From Plasmodiophora brassicae (Eukaryota > Endomyxa > Phytomyxea > Plasmodiophorida > Plasmodiophoridae): 64,000 bases of DNA. Positions 51,355 through 62,749 of the stretch are shown in pieces. Made by a program: the position numbers and the translations under genes. The stretch covers positions 930,001 through 994,000 of the forward strand of contig JASFAU010000014.1 of NCBI GenBank assembly GCA_039704465.1. Reading direction: 5' to 3'. Position 1 is the stretch's first letter. The number at the start of each line of letters is the position of its first letter. A model generated the notes under the pieces. It saw only the letters and a program-made list of their open reading frames with translations. It did no database searches and had not been told where the DNA came from.

Positions 51355-52557
51355 ATGCGATGGTGGTCGTGGTCGTCGTCGTCCGTGTTCCGCGGGCGAC
51401 GACGCCTCCAACGGGACCTGGAGGTGATCGTCGGCGCCGGGTCGCTCGGCGTCCTTGTCGGATGGGCGACGTCGCCCTGGGCGCAGCATCGCCAGGGCGA
51501 CGTCGTTGTGACCGTCGAACGCCCGGCCCCGTCGACGTCCGACGACGCCGACCGCCATGAAGCCGCCGCGCTCGGCCTGCCCAGTAGGACGGGCGTCGCG
51601 CCCGACGTCTGCTGCGACCCATCGACCCGGGCGACTGACGTGTGCCTGCAGGGTCGATGGGCGTCCATGCGCGCCGCGATTACGTGTCGGCGTACGACTG
51701 GCGAACGCGAAACCCGTTGTGGGTGGCCCAGGTGCTGCGCCGACCGAAGGAACCGTCGGGTAAGGTGGCGGATGGGGGGAGGGCACTGGGCGCACACCCG
51801 AGTCGATTAACGTGCGCCACGACGTCGTGCAGGGCGATCCGGGTCGCGCACCGGCGTCCGGTTCACGCCCGACCCGGCCGTGCCGGAACCGTTCCGCACC
51901 CAGCACCGCGACTTCACCGGGTCCGGCTTCGATCGCGGCCACATGGCGCCGTCCGCCGACGCCATCGAACAGGACGGCCTGCAGGAGACGTTCCTGATGA
52001 GCAACATCTCGCCACAGGTAGGCAGCGGGGGGTCGGGGGGTCGATGCGCGCCACCGGGCTCAACGGCTGACGTGGTCGTTGCTGCGATCCAGATTGGCGA
52101 TGGGTTCAACCGGACGTACTGGGCGCGTATCGAGCGGTTCGTTCGCGGCCTGACGCGGCAGTACGACCGGGTGTACGTCGTGTCCGGGCCGTTGTTCCTG
52201 GAGGACGGCCAGGGCGAGGTCCGCTACCGGCTGATCGGGCCGAGCGGGATCGCCGTCCCGACCCACTTCTTCAAGGCCGTCCTGGCGGTCCGCCCGCCGC
52301 CGCTGTTCAGCTCGAAGCCCATCCTGGCGGCCGCTGCGTTCGTCGTCCCAAACAGGCCCATTGCCGACGGCGACGCGCTGTCGTCGTTCCAAGTGCCGCT
52401 GGAGACGCTGGAGAAGCAGGCCGGCCTGGTGCTCTGGGACAGGGTCGATCGGGCGGAGGTCATGGACCTCTGCGCGGACACCACCTGCGCGCTGTCGACC
52501 CTGCGAAGGTTCACCAAGGCGAAACATCGTCAACTGCCCGCCAGCGAGGCTGCCTAA
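51355..52557 (+). CDS. ENDOG: EndoG/NUC1-type DNA/RNA non-specific endonuclease
   Basis: Four exons (51355-51583, 51652-51759, 51833-52017, 52093-52557) with 68- to 75-nt introns give 328 residues. The beta-beta-alpha-metal nuclease core has DYVSAYDWRTRNPLWVAQ, then DFTGSGFDRGHMAPSAD, where DRGH holds the catalytic histidine, MSNISPQ, the metal-binding region FNRTYWARIE, and VVSGPLFLEDG with AVPTHFFKAVLAV. The first 35 residues (MRWWSWSSSSVFRGRRRLQ, then VIVGAGSLGVLVGW) look like a mitochondrial import signal with a membrane segment, as in EndoG, which resides in the intermembrane space. EndoG degrades mitochondrial DNA and, on release, nuclear DNA. Confidence 0.93.
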
Positions 52558-52632
52558 TAACGCCCAGCGGGGACGCCTCCCATTATTAGCATACCGGAAC
52601 AAGGAATCAGGTTTACGATCGTTCGTGTGCGG

Positions 52633-53049
52633 TTAGTCAAAGGCCCCGATAGCGAGCACCGCGATCGTGACGGAGGCGATGGACGTCAGTGCCGATGCTC
52701 GGGTCGCGGGCGCCGTCGGGTACTGGTACGGTTCGCCCGCCTGGATGTTGATGTTCCTGATGGCGTCGCCGTTGCATCGGGACACGCCTACTTTCACCTG
52801 GATGGGCGTCGGGTCGAGTTGCAGCTGTCCCGCTGAGGTGGCCCTCGGCGGCCCGGGTGCGGGCGCGTCCTGTGCGCCGCCTGCCGGCCCCGGTGCCGCT
52901 GTTACGGGCACGATCTGTACGCCGCCTGCCGCGCCCGGCGCCGCAGGCGCAGGTGCCGGCCCTGCCTGTGGCTGGATCGCAATGGGCGCTGCGGCCCGGA
53001 CGTGGCTGCTGCCGAGGACGATCAACGCAACGACGAAACGGCCGATCAT
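52633..53049 (-). CDS. Small secreted Pro/Ala-rich protein, possibly GPI-anchored
   Basis: A 138-residue intronless frame. The signal peptide MIGRFVVALIVLGSSHVRA precedes a Pro/Ala/Gly-rich mature part (PQAGPAPAPAAPGAAGG) and a more ordered stretch (PTPIQVKVGVSRCNGDAI). It ends with a hydrophobic segment, ALTSIASVTIAVLAIGAFD, which could be a GPI-attachment signal; PIG-A, the first enzyme of that pathway, is in the same window. No family is recognised. Confidence 0.5.
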   Translation of the reverse strand: MIGRFVVALIVLGSSHVRAAAPIAIQPQAGPAPAPAAPGAAGGVQIVPVTAAPGPAGGAQDAPAPGPPRATSAGQLQLDPTPIQVKVGVSRCNGDAIRNINIQAGEPYQYPTAPATRASALTSIASVTIAVLAIGAFD

Positions 53050-53307
53050 ACTGCCCGATCCCAGTGAGGCGGGGCACGCGCCAGCCCGGCGGGTAGGACC
53101 TACGCGTAAGTATCCGGTGCTGCTGCCAGGTCCGGGTCTATATTTTTAGACACCAAATTGGGTTTGTGCGGGGAAATCCCGCCGCAATTTCTCTCTCTAC
53201 CGCAGAGAGGCAAACGGCAAAACTTTTGCCGGCCACGGCAAATTGGCCTTTTGGCGCGGCATAATCTCGGGTTTTGCCGGCCTCGGTCCACGACGGTATG
53301 GCAAACC

Positions 53308-54189
53308 ATGCAGGGCGAGGCGAACCGTCTGGAGGGCGAATCACGGCGTACGCGCGGGACTAACGCACGCGGCACGAACTTCACCGATGCTGAGGACGTC
53401 CAGCTGGTACGTTCTTGGCTGCACGCTTCCCAAGACCCTGCAACGGGAACCGGTCAGTCGGAAGAGACGTTCTGGGAGAGGGTTGAGGTCCACTTCCGCA
53501 AGAACACGACGTCGGGTGCGCGGACGGCACGGTCGCTGCAGACGAAATGGGGAACAATTCAGCGTGACGTCTCCAAGTTCGTTGGCAGCTATGCATCCGC
53601 CATCAAGGTTGGCAGCTATGCATCCGTCATCAAGGCGCTCGACGAGTCGGGGACGAACGAGGAGGAGCAGATCGAAAAGGCGCTGACGCTGTACCAGCAG
53701 ACGCACCCAAAGGACGCCAAGTTCGCGTATTTGCACTGCTGGCATGTCTTGAGGTCGGTTCCAAAGTGGCAGGATCTGCGACACAGGCCGGAGTCCAACA
53801 ATACGCCATCCAAGAAGCGGCGCCAACTAGACTCCAACGGGGACATTGTCGAGGTTGACACAATGTCATCTTCGAAACGACGTCCCATCGGCGTCAAGGC
53901 TTTCATGGCCGTCAAGGCGCAGAAGTCGCAAGCCGCAGAGCAAGCAGTTTACTCTACCTACCTGAAGATAATGGCGAAGAAGGCCCGTATTCAGGAGTTG
54001 CAGACCAACATGTCCTTGTTCGCGATGGATATGTCGGTCCTGGACCCAGATGCACGGAAGTACATCAAACTGGCTCGTCAGCAGGCCTTGAAGGACATGG
54101 AGCGTACCTTGTCTGTAGCTCCTGCTGACGACGTCGTTGAGAATGACGGCGTCTCGCCAGCAATGTCTATTCCAACACATTGGTTCTAG
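53308..54189 (+). CDS. SANT/Myb-like protein with NAM-associated C-terminus (transposon type)
   Basis: A 293-residue intronless frame from the ATG at 53308. Residues about 20-115 form a SANT/Myb-like domain (NFTDAEDVQLVRSWLHAS, ETFWERVEVHFRKNT, RSLQTKWGTIQRDVSKFVG). The C-terminal half (IGVKAFMAVKAQKSQAAEQ, IMAKKARIQELQTNMSLF) resembles the NAM-associated domain found with it in plant proteins. That pairing is common in PIF/Harbinger-linked DNA-binding proteins. A 27-nt in-frame tandem duplication creates VGSYASAIKVGSYASVIK (about residues 92-109). It may be a domesticated or still mobile transposon gene; no terminal repeats were identified. Confidence 0.65.
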   Translation: MQGEANRLEGESRRTRGTNARGTNFTDAEDVQLVRSWLHASQDPATGTGQSEETFWERVEVHFRKNTTSGARTARSLQTKWGTIQRDVSKFVGSYASAIKVGSYASVIKALDESGTNEEEQIEKALTLYQQTHPKDAKFAYLHCWHVLRSVPKWQDLRHRPESNNTPSKKRRQLDSNGDIVEVDTMSSSKRRPIGVKAFMAVKAQKSQAAEQAVYSTYLKIMAKKARIQELQTNMSLFAMDMSVLDPDARKYIKLARQQALKDMERTLSVAPADDVVENDGVSPAMSIPTHWF

Positions 54190-54653
54190 GCTGATTCACC
54201 ATGAACTTCGATAGGCTCTTGGGCGCGCTTCTGCAGCAATGTCCTCCATTCCGCCATCGCGACGAGATGCCCCCGTTCGGTTTGCCGTTGGCCGGCGGAT
54301 GCCGTTGGCCAACAAGCGGGAAACGGGTGGCTTTGCCGTACTTCCCGTTTGCGGTGGAGACAGCAGGTAGCGGCAGCCAAGCGGGAGCTGCGCTGCCCCC
54401 CTCGGTTCCCGGATCCGATGGACTCTGTCGACCGGCCCAACCGCGACTTGCAGCCCTTCATGGACGTCGCTCATCGTAATGGACTCTACATTAGGTCACT
54501 GTTCGCGATTTTAAAGGACAGACGTCGTCGCCATCCCTCGGAACCTGGGACGTTCTTTGCAGCTCATACGATGATCTGGTATCTCAGATGTGGGAGCAGG
54601 TCGCCGGATACGTCCGGAATCAGGTCGTATTCGGCGATGATGGGCGGTCGCCG
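54190..54653. other. Intergenic region after the SANT/NAM gene
   Basis: Short overlapping frames occur on both strands, including PMDSVDRPNRDLQPFMDVAHR on one plus-strand frame, but with no recognisable domain or start. It may be part of a transposon-derived segment continuing from the SANT/NAM gene. Confidence 0.35.
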
Positions 54654-54866
54654 CATTGGTCGCATGCAGGAGGCGCCCACTGCGGCCAATCTGGACCACT
54701 TCGTCGTGGTGCACGATGAAAGCGCGAAGCGGTCGTATTCGCCATCGCGTTACCGTAGCAGCGACCTGCGATGGCGGATACGACCGCTTCGCGCTTTCAT
54801 CGTGCACCACAACAAAGTGGTCCAGATTGGCCGCAGTGGGCGCCTCCTGCGACCAGCGAATAGCGG
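54654..54866. repeat. Inverted repeat, about 80-bp arms (hairpin 4)
   Basis: The arms, roughly 54668-54747 and 54769-54850, are nearly identical in reverse complement around a 21-nt loop. The outer flanks (GGTCGCATGCAGG and CCTGCGACC) also match with one gap. No gene overlaps the hairpin. Confidence 0.8.
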
Positions 54867-55173
54867 TGCACGTACAAAGTGAGTGTCTTACCACCCAAGC
54901 GTGGCTGAGGACGTCGCTGCTGCGGTAACGCGATTCCAGTTTGGTGCTGACGCCGCCAGTATTGTATAACGTCCGGTCGTCCGCGGCGCAGTCCGTGACG
55001 CGGTCCGTGGCGCCGTTCCGCGAGTTCGGCGTTGCCCTGGGGGACGACCGACGACGCACCGCACGGGGTAGTGTACCCCGCCGCTAGTAAGCCGTGAAAC
55101 TGCGAAACGACGAACGCGTCCAAGCAGCTGTGCAATAGTACCTAGGTTGCGAGTGACCCGTCCCCGCGTCGGT
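54867..55173. other. Intergenic region before the ZIP transporter
   Basis: No gene is recognisable. Frames on either strand are short and contradictory. This is the presumed promoter of the ZIP transporter. Confidence 0.4.
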
Positions 55174-56271
55174 ATGTCGTCGGAACCCTCGTCGATAGAC
55201 AATGCCGCGCTCGGTACGCTGCTCGGGTCCCAGAACGGGTGTCGGTGTCGTTGAACAGTGTGTGCAGCGTTTTATTGCACGCTGGCAGCGTCGCTGGCGA
55301 CGACCATCGGCAGTATGGCCGCATTCTTCGTGAAACTCAAGGATCGCCACGTTTTAGCTGCATCGCTTGGCCTTTCTGCTGGTAGGCAATCTCATCGGCG
55401 GTGGCGCTCGCGATTGGTGACTCGGCGTAGGCGTGATGATCTACGTATCGTTCGTGGAAATCTTCACTGAGTCCAGAGAGCATTTCGCCGCGGCCCTGGG
55501 TGAACAGGCTGGATCTGGTGGTGGCCATATGCTGCCGACGACCATCTTCTTCTTTGCTGGAATGGTCGTCATTGGGCTGCTGGATCTGGTCGTGCACCAC
55601 CTTGGCCACGAACCCGACCCGAGCGCCATCTCCATTTCCGAATCAGAACTGGCCGACGCCGCTGAGAAAGGAGACGTTGAGTTCTGTCAGAAGCGCCACC
55701 GCGACCTGCGCCGCGCGTCCCTGGTTGCCGCCCTGGCCATCATGCTGCATAACATGTACGAACGCATCCCGGATCCCGACCCGTTTGATTTATCTGTCGC
55801 AGACCCGAAGGTCTGACCATGTTCATGGCGACACTCAGCAATGCCCGAGTCGGGGTGTCCGTCAGCATCGCGATCGGTCTTCACAACATTCTGGAAGGGT
55901 AGAGGGAGCGCCGCGCCCGTCCCGCGACACGTCGCGTCCACTGACGTCGTGCCGTCGTGCACCGTAGGCTTTGTGTGGCCATGCCCGTGTTCTTTGCTAC
56001 GGGTAGCCGATGGCGTGCGTTCATGTGGTCGGCGGCCAGTGGCGTTGCCGAGTTTCTGGGCGCCGTTCTCGGTTATGCCGTCCTGAAATCATTCATGTCC
56101 GAGTACGTATTCGGCGTCGTGTTCGGCCTGGTGGCCGGCATGATGGTGTTCGTGTCCGTCCGCGAGTTGCTGCCCGTCGCGCGCCGGTACGACCCATCGG
56201 ACAAGGTCGTCACCTGGTCCATCCTGGCCGGAATGTTCATCATGGCCATCAGCCTGGTCCTGTCGCAGTGA
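55174..56271 (+). CDS. ZIP-family (ZupT-like) divalent metal transporter
   Basis: Five exons (55174-55213, 55268-55381, 55431-55755, 55803-55898, 55968-56271) with 47- to 69-nt introns give 292 residues. Helices read in family order: LAFYCTLAASLATTIGSMAA, LGLSAGVMIYVSFVEIF, a loop, then ALAIMLHNIPEGLTMFMATL (helix IV with the metal-binding HN.PEG), SIAIGLHNILEGLCVAMPVF (helix V), GVAEFLGAVLGYAVLK and further helices to the C-terminus. ZIP proteins bring zinc, iron or manganese into the cytosol. The HN..PEG motif is created only by the chosen splice at 55755/55803, which strongly supports the model. Most members have eight helices. Confidence 0.93.
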
Positions 56272-56371
56272 CCGTAATCCATTGAAACCTGCACGAACCT
56301 CTCTAGCCGATACCGTGGCCGATCGTGCAATTTAATCGAGGCGTATGGCACACACGTGACAGATACAACCA

Positions 56372-58930
56372 TCACATGGCGAAGGATTCCACCTGTGCGG
56401 ACAGATCGGCGATTTCCTGCTGGAGAGCCTGGGCTTTGCCTGCGCCGGCTTTCGCCTTCTCGTAGTCGGCTTTGGCCTTGGTCATCTTCTGCACCAGCTT
56501 CGAGCGCGGTTTCGGGGCCAGCTCACTGCCATCCAGGTTATGAGTCGGAACGCCATCGGCGTCGAACTGCGAGTATTTCGGCGGGTCGCACGCGCTGAAC
56601 ATCGCCGATGGATCCACCAGGTCCCGCTGCAGTCGCTCCAGTTCTTTCTTCTTCATCGACAGCTTTAGCTCCATCTTCTTCAGCTGGTCCGCTCGCAGCT
56701 GTCGCGTGCGTTCTTCCCGCTCTTTCCTCATCACCTGAGCGCCACCCGAAGTCAGACGCCCGCGGGTGAACCGACTACAACGAACGAACGCTCCCCCTAC
56801 CTCAGGGTCGTCCAGCTTCCAGACCGTCGCCTCGTTTACGTCCTCGAGGCGGACGCCGAGGTCGGGAAGCGTTTCGTCCCGCAGGAGATCGCAGGCGTTG
56901 AGGATGACGGAGGGCGGGGCTTTGGATCGCGCCGCCTGTCGAACAGTGCTGCGGAACGCGGTGATGGCGTCCAGGATCGGGGGCACCATTGAATCCGTAC
57001 GTTCGCCAGCGTTGAAACCCGGCTCCGCATCGGGAATTACCCCGAACACGGTCAGCATGCGCATGAAATAAGCGGCGACCTTCTTGACGAGAAGCGCCTT
57101 GGGCGATGGCCCCGACATGTACTTGTTGACATCACCGAGCAGGTTGAACAGGTGCGACATGGCAATCGAGTAGTCAAAGTCGTCGAGCAGGGCGGCGTGC
57201 ACATCGTTCTGACAGGCGAGCAGCTGGTCGTGAAGCGCGCGATCGCACTGCTTGTCCCAGACCTGGTTCTGGACGATGCCCGAGCGAACGACGACAGAGG
57301 CGGACTTGAAGAACTCGTTCAGGCGTCTCTCTTTGGCGATGGCCTCCTCCAGGCTCTGGTCGCTGAAGTTCATCGGCTTGTCCCAGGCCTGCAGCAGGAA
57401 CAGCAATCGGATCTGCCGAGGCGTGTACCGGTTCAACGCGTCCCGGATCGTGATGAAGTTCTTCAGCGACTTGGACATCTTCAGGCCCTCGATCGACAGG
57501 TGGCCCGCGTGCATCCAGTAGTTCACCCACTGAGGGCACCCGAAGCGAGCCTCCGACTGGGCAATCTCGTTGTCATGCTATTCAGACGAAGACATGTTGG
57601 ACACAAGTCAACAGATCAGAGTGGGTCCATCTCCTACATGCGGGAATTTCAGGTCTTCGCCACCGGAGTGAATGTCGAAGTGCTCGCCAAGGAGGTCGGA
57701 TGCCATCACGGAACCTACACGCACGTTGGGACGGCCTGAACCAGATCGCAAAGGGCAGGACTGCCTGCGACTTACACTCAATATGCCATCCAGGCCGGCC
57801 TGGTCCCCATCGTGAGTGCCATGCGGGTTCGCCGCTCTTGGATCGTTTCCACAGTGCAAAGTCGTTGCGATGCCGTTTGACGTCGGCGCCGGCGCTCAGC
57901 GCACCTTCGCCTTCCTCGAGGAGCGCCTCGTTACCCACCGACCACGGGCAGAGCTTCGCGTAATGGCAGCCTGGCGAGCTGGAGAACTTCTCGACGTCAA
58001 AGTAGACGGACCCGTTGGTCTCGTACGCGAACCCCCTCTCAACCAGCGTGGCCACGAACTGCTCGATCTGGCCGACGTATTCGCTGACGCGCGTCAACGC
58101 GTCCGGTTCGCGGACGTTCAGCTCAGCCATGTCCTTGAGGAATTCGGCCTCATACCGGGCAGCGTGGTCCCGGAAGATGCGATGGTCAGTCACTGAGCCG
58201 CCCTTCAGCCCGTCAAGCCATTCGGAAAGAACATCGCGCGCAGCGACCAGGACGGCGTCGCGGTCTGACGCCGACCGGAACGATGCTTCCTGCGCCTTCA
58301 GGTTCTCCAGCTTCTTCTTCTGCTCATCGCATTTGCCGATCAGCTCGTCCTCTCTGTTCGATGCACATGGTCAGGTATAACGCCAGATGCATAACAGCGG
58401 TGCGAACCTTCGTTTGCTGTCGGCCTTGCCGGCCATGCACTGCAGGCGAAGGATGGAATTGGACAGGGATTCAATAGCCGTAGCGAAAGCCTTATCGGCA
58501 TCGTGGCGGACGACGTCGAGCGATCTGTACGGGTCGGCAACGTATTCGTCGAACAGGTGGTTGCGACGCGCTCGCAGAATGATCTTGTCGTCGATGTCGG
58601 TGATGTTCATGACGTAAAAGATATTGTAATTGAAGTAGTCCTGGAGAATGCGCCTGATGATGTCGAACGTGACATAGGCGCGAGCATGGCCCATGTGCGC
58701 CGAATCGTAGACCGTTGGCCCGCACGCGTACCAAGACACTACGCCATTGGCAGGTCAGACGACGGCCAACCCGTCATCCATCAAAAGCGGCGCCACGTAC
58801 CATGTCCAGGACGTATGGGAGTGAACGGAACCTTGCTTGAAGTCAGGCTGTTGTAGACATGGAGGACCGCCTTCCTGGATTCGTCATCGTCGGCAGCTGG
58901 CCGCTGCCACGGCGGTTGACGCCCGTCCAT
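56372..58930 (-). CDS. CARS1: Cysteinyl-tRNA synthetase, cytosolic eukaryotic type
   Basis: Five exons (58930-58801, 58738-58408, 58353-57776, 57714-57638, 57577-56372) give 773 residues (human about 748). Class I motifs: [19 protein letters not shown] (HIGH-like HMGH with the zinc-ligand Cys before it), [36 protein letters not shown] and [10 protein letters not shown] (KMSKS). The C-terminal eukaryote-specific extension is present: [17 protein letters not shown] and a lysine-rich coiled coil. The enzyme charges tRNA-Cys. The second donor has an upstream alternative giving a 94-nt intron. The chosen start may be preceded in frame by a longer ORF beginning at 59056, judged to be 5' UTR. Confidence 0.94.
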
Positions 58931-59154
58931 GGTCTTCCACGGAGTGCGCTGGGCCCTGGGCAGCGGCAGCGGCGCAGCGCACGGGGCCACGACCCCTCCA
59001 GTGCAGGCTGTGCAGCAGTTCCCTTCCCGGACGGCCTGGCACTGTGCACAACGCATTCTATTTCTGTGCCCCCGCCGGCCAGCTCTAACTGCGCACCGCG
59101 AAATCGAACATCTACGACGGGGATGCCAATCGCTTTTCAGGGTGGTGAGTAACT

Positions 59155-59345
59155 ACGCGCTCGAGGCTGATCAGGGATGGCTAGAACAGGGTCTCGGGGG
59201 CAGCAGAATCGTTCGCTGCCAAGGGCCACGACTGGCCCATCGAGAAACGGATGACAGCTCAGAGTTGGCCGGCTCGGTATCGAAGTCCAGTGCCGTGCAA
59301 ACACAGCGTCTCTTTGAGGTCAAGCGCGATGTCATGTTCCGGTGG
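59155..59345 (-). pseudogene. Actin pseudogene fragment
   Basis: About 190 bp that parallel the intact actin gene at roughly 59831-60020, in the same orientation, with many substitutions and a deletion. Recognisable text includes ALDFDTEPANSEL, against [13 protein letters not shown] in actin. The frame is broken and both ends of the gene are missing. It lies about 180 bp downstream of the intact gene's stop. Confidence 0.75.
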
Positions 59346-59522
59346 TCGCCGTGGACGAGGAAGTCGGGCACAACCTTCAGCAGGAAGCTGGTCGTCATGT
59401 CGTTGCTGCAATCGTGTACAGTACAATGACCGCTGCGCATTATTACTATTCGAATGCTGATTCTTTTATTGGTGTCACAGCCCCGGCGTAGCGGGACTGG
59501 CTGGATCCGACGAATGACACAC

Positions 59523-60653
59523 TTAGAAGCACTTGCGGTGGACAATGGCAGGGCCAGCTTCATCGTACTCGTCCTTGCTGATCCACATTTGCTGGAAGGT
59601 CGACAGCGACGACAGGATGGAGCCGCCAATCCAGACCGAGTACTTGCGCTCAGGGGGTGCGACGACCTTGACGCGGATGGAAGACGGGGCCAGGGCCGTG
59701 ACCTCCTTGTTAACACGGTCGGCAATGCCATCGAACATGGTCGTACCTCCCGAAAGAACAATGTTGCCGTACAGGTCCTTACGGATGTCAACGTCGCACT
59801 TCATGATGGACTGGTACGTCAGCTGGTGGATGCCTTCCTGCTCGAGGCCGATCAGCGACGGCTGGAACAGGACCTCGGGGCAGCGGAATCGCTCGTTGCC
59901 GACGGTGATGACCTGCCCGTCGGGAAGCTCGTACGACTTCTCGACCTCGGACGACTGCTCCGAGTTGGCCAGCTCGGTGTCGAAGTCCAGCGCCGAGTAG
60001 CACAGCTTCTCCTTGATGTCACGAACGATTTCGCGTTCGGCGGTCGTCGTGAACGAGTAGCCACGCTCGGTCAGGATCTTCATCAGGTAATCGGTCAGAT
60101 CGCGGCCGGCCAAGTCGAGACGCAGGATGGCGTGCGGCAGCGCGTAGCCTTCGTAGATGGGGACCGTGTGCGAGACACCGTCACCACAGTCGAGGACGAT
60201 ACCCGTCGTACGACCGGATGCGTACAGGGATAGGACGGCCTGAATGGCAACGTACATGGCGGGCGTGTTGAACGTCTCGAACATGATCTGCGTCATCTTC
60301 TCACGGTTGGCCTTCGGGTTCAGCGGCGCCTCCGTCAGCAGGACCGGGTGCTCCTCGGGGGCGACACGCAGCTCGTTGTAGAATGTGTGGTGCCAGATCT
60401 TCTCCATGTCGTCCCAGTTGGTGACGATGCCGTGCTCGATCGGGTACTTCAGGGTCAGGATACCACGCTTCGCTTGCGCTTCATCACCGACATAGGCATC
60501 CTTCTGCGTCGCGCCGACCATGATGCCCGTGTGGCGGGGGCGCCCAACAATCGACGGGAAGACGGCACGCGGCGCGTCATCGCCGGCGAAACCGGCCTTC
60601 ACCATGCCGGATCCATTGTCCACGACCAGGGCCTGAACCTCCTCGTCACACAT
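59523..60653 (-). CDS. ACT1: Actin
   Basis: An intronless 376-residue actin, the standard length. [16 protein letters not shown] starts it, with [35 protein letters not shown] and [20 protein letters not shown] (nucleotide binding) following. It ends with [14 protein letters not shown]. Actin polymerises into filaments of the cytoskeleton. The ATG at 60653 gives the conserved MCDEE start; the upstream open frame to 60845 is 5' flanking sequence. Lack of introns is notable where most genes have several. A degraded copy of its middle lies just downstream. Confidence 0.97.
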
Positions 60654-60955
60654 GTCTGGCTTCGGGGGCGCGCGATCTGACAACCGACCGACGGGGACGA
60701 CGACGACCTTGTTCGCAAAATGACCGGTCGGCGACCTCCGTCCACGGACTCCACGCCGCCGCGGTTGCCCCACGACTGGGTCTTCTATTTTTGGGGCTAC
60801 CCCCACGCCTCCGCCAGCGGTGGCAGACGCGGACACCGCCGTCACCTGCGTTTGGCGCCAATTTGGCCGTGCGGGACAATTTTGGAAACTTCTGCATAGA
60901 TACCCTAGGTATATGTACGTACATAGAGTAGGAAGGCGTCACCATACGATACGTT

Positions 60956-62749
60956 TTAGTCTGATACATTGGAGCGGCCCTCTGTGAAGTCGTTGTCATC
61001 AAGGTCGGCGAACATGTCGTCCGGTACGTCGATGGCGTCGTCGATATCGTCTTTCGGGAATATCCACTCGATGAGCGCGACCCAAAGGTAGCACAGGGCG
61101 ATGACAGCGCAGAACACGAAACCCGACACTGGCCCGCAATCATAGTACCTGAACCGCACAGAATCAGTTCAGGCAGCGTTGTACAAGCGCACGGCATCAG
61201 AACCTTCGTAGTCTAACGCTCAGAGGTTCTGGACGATTCTTCATGACTTGATAATATACACGTTCTGTGCGCTCGGCGACAGAATTCCAGTTGTACATCC
61301 GCTTCACCTGCGCAGCCATCCGTGAGCAAGCTACAGAAGAACAAATCGCAATCCGTTCTACCTGTTCGTGAAGCGCCTGAGGTCGCACACGTCGTACGCG
61401 CGATATTGCTAAGCTCAAGGCTTCAATAATATCACGGGCATTCGGCTCCGTCAGCGTTATCATCGATTCCGGGAGCACTTCACTGATCCCGCCAACACGC
61501 GTCGACACCGTGTACAACCCGCAGGACACGGCTTCCAGAATGGCAATGCAGAACGCTTCCGTGAGCGAACAGTTCAAGAAAATGTGGCCCTTGACGAGAA
61601 CATCACGAACGTTGCAGTGCTGAATGGCACCCAACATCTCAATACGGTCGTGCAACTGGTACTTCTCCCGCATCTCCTCCAAGTTGATCCGTTTAGGTCC
61701 ATCGCCACCAATGACGAAATTGACAGATGGGAACCGCGCGCAAATAGCCGGAATCACATCAATAACCAAGTCGATGCCTTTCCTGTACACCAGACGGCTG
61801 AGTATCACAATAATCACCCTGTCCTTTGTTGGCGGTGCGCCCTTTGGATCGGGCGTGAACTTGGTGGCATCTACCGCATTCGGTATGACGGAGATCTGAA
61901 GAATCACTAAGTTCCCACTGCAAGGAGCTGGTCAGACCAGGTCACCTCTCTGGGGTCAAGATATGCTCTGAGGACAAGGTTCTCCCGCGAAGTGTGCGAA
62001 ACACAGATGACATGATCGATCTCCGAGAGCCAAAACTTGATCATCTTGTTGATGTGGACGGCTCCGATATCAGCGAACCCGAACAAGGAATGATCTGTAT
62101 AGACGGCCTTGTAGCCCATCGTCTTCGCGAACAGTATGCCTTCCGCCGACATGAACGACGTGCTCTGATGGCCGTGGACAATATCGATCTGCAGCAGCCT
62201 ATCATCAATATACTTGTCGAACATCATATCTGATGCGACATACCTTTTCTCTGATCAGGATGTTTCTAAGCAGAGGTAGGAATGCAAACAGCGTCGGTGG
62301 GGTTGCTTGTTGTACAATGACTCGGAGAGGGCAGTAGTACACCTTGAGGCCTTGGCTCAGGTACCGCACACCCTATAGGACAAACCTTCAGACATTCGGC
62401 AATGCCTTTCGTGATGCAAGGCCAACCTGTCGTTCATTGTCGTACGTCCCCGATATCAAGATAACCTTTAGATTCACAATCAGTTGTCCCAAACCTTGTA
62501 CTTAGACAGGAATGCCCATTACTTTATGCTTGCGGCGTATCAAACCCTGTGTGAACGTCAGGCCTACCCGCGAAAGTCGTCTGCGAACCCTCGGAACCGC
62601 ATCGGGGATCGTACCTGAGCCAAATAATACTGGTGCATTTCGACACCGCCCATTCTGGGATACGAGAAATCGCTGATGAGCGCGATCGACAGGCGCTTCC
62701 CAGGGCGCTGCCAGGGCTCGGCATCGCTGGTCAGGCCCGCGTCGCTCAT
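60956..62749 (-). CDS. PIGA: PIG-A, GPI N-acetylglucosaminyltransferase catalytic subunit
   Basis: Seven exons (62749-62615, 62546-62523, 62465-62427, 62372-62244, 62188-61946, 61895-61204, 61148-60956) total 484 residues, exactly the human PIGA length. PIG-A transfers GlcNAc from UDP-GlcNAc to phosphatidylinositol on the ER, the first step of GPI-anchor synthesis. Landmarks: [120 protein letters not shown] (GT-B donor site). A C-terminal membrane helix follows ([19 protein letters not shown]). Exons 2 and 3 are only 24 and 39 nt, yet restore the family order. An in-frame ATG at 62848 is an alternative start. Confidence 0.95.

Noticed and set aside
60654..60845. N-terminal extension of the actin ORF
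   Set aside because: Actin has a conserved start and length; the extension is basic low-complexity sequence before the canonical MCDEE start.
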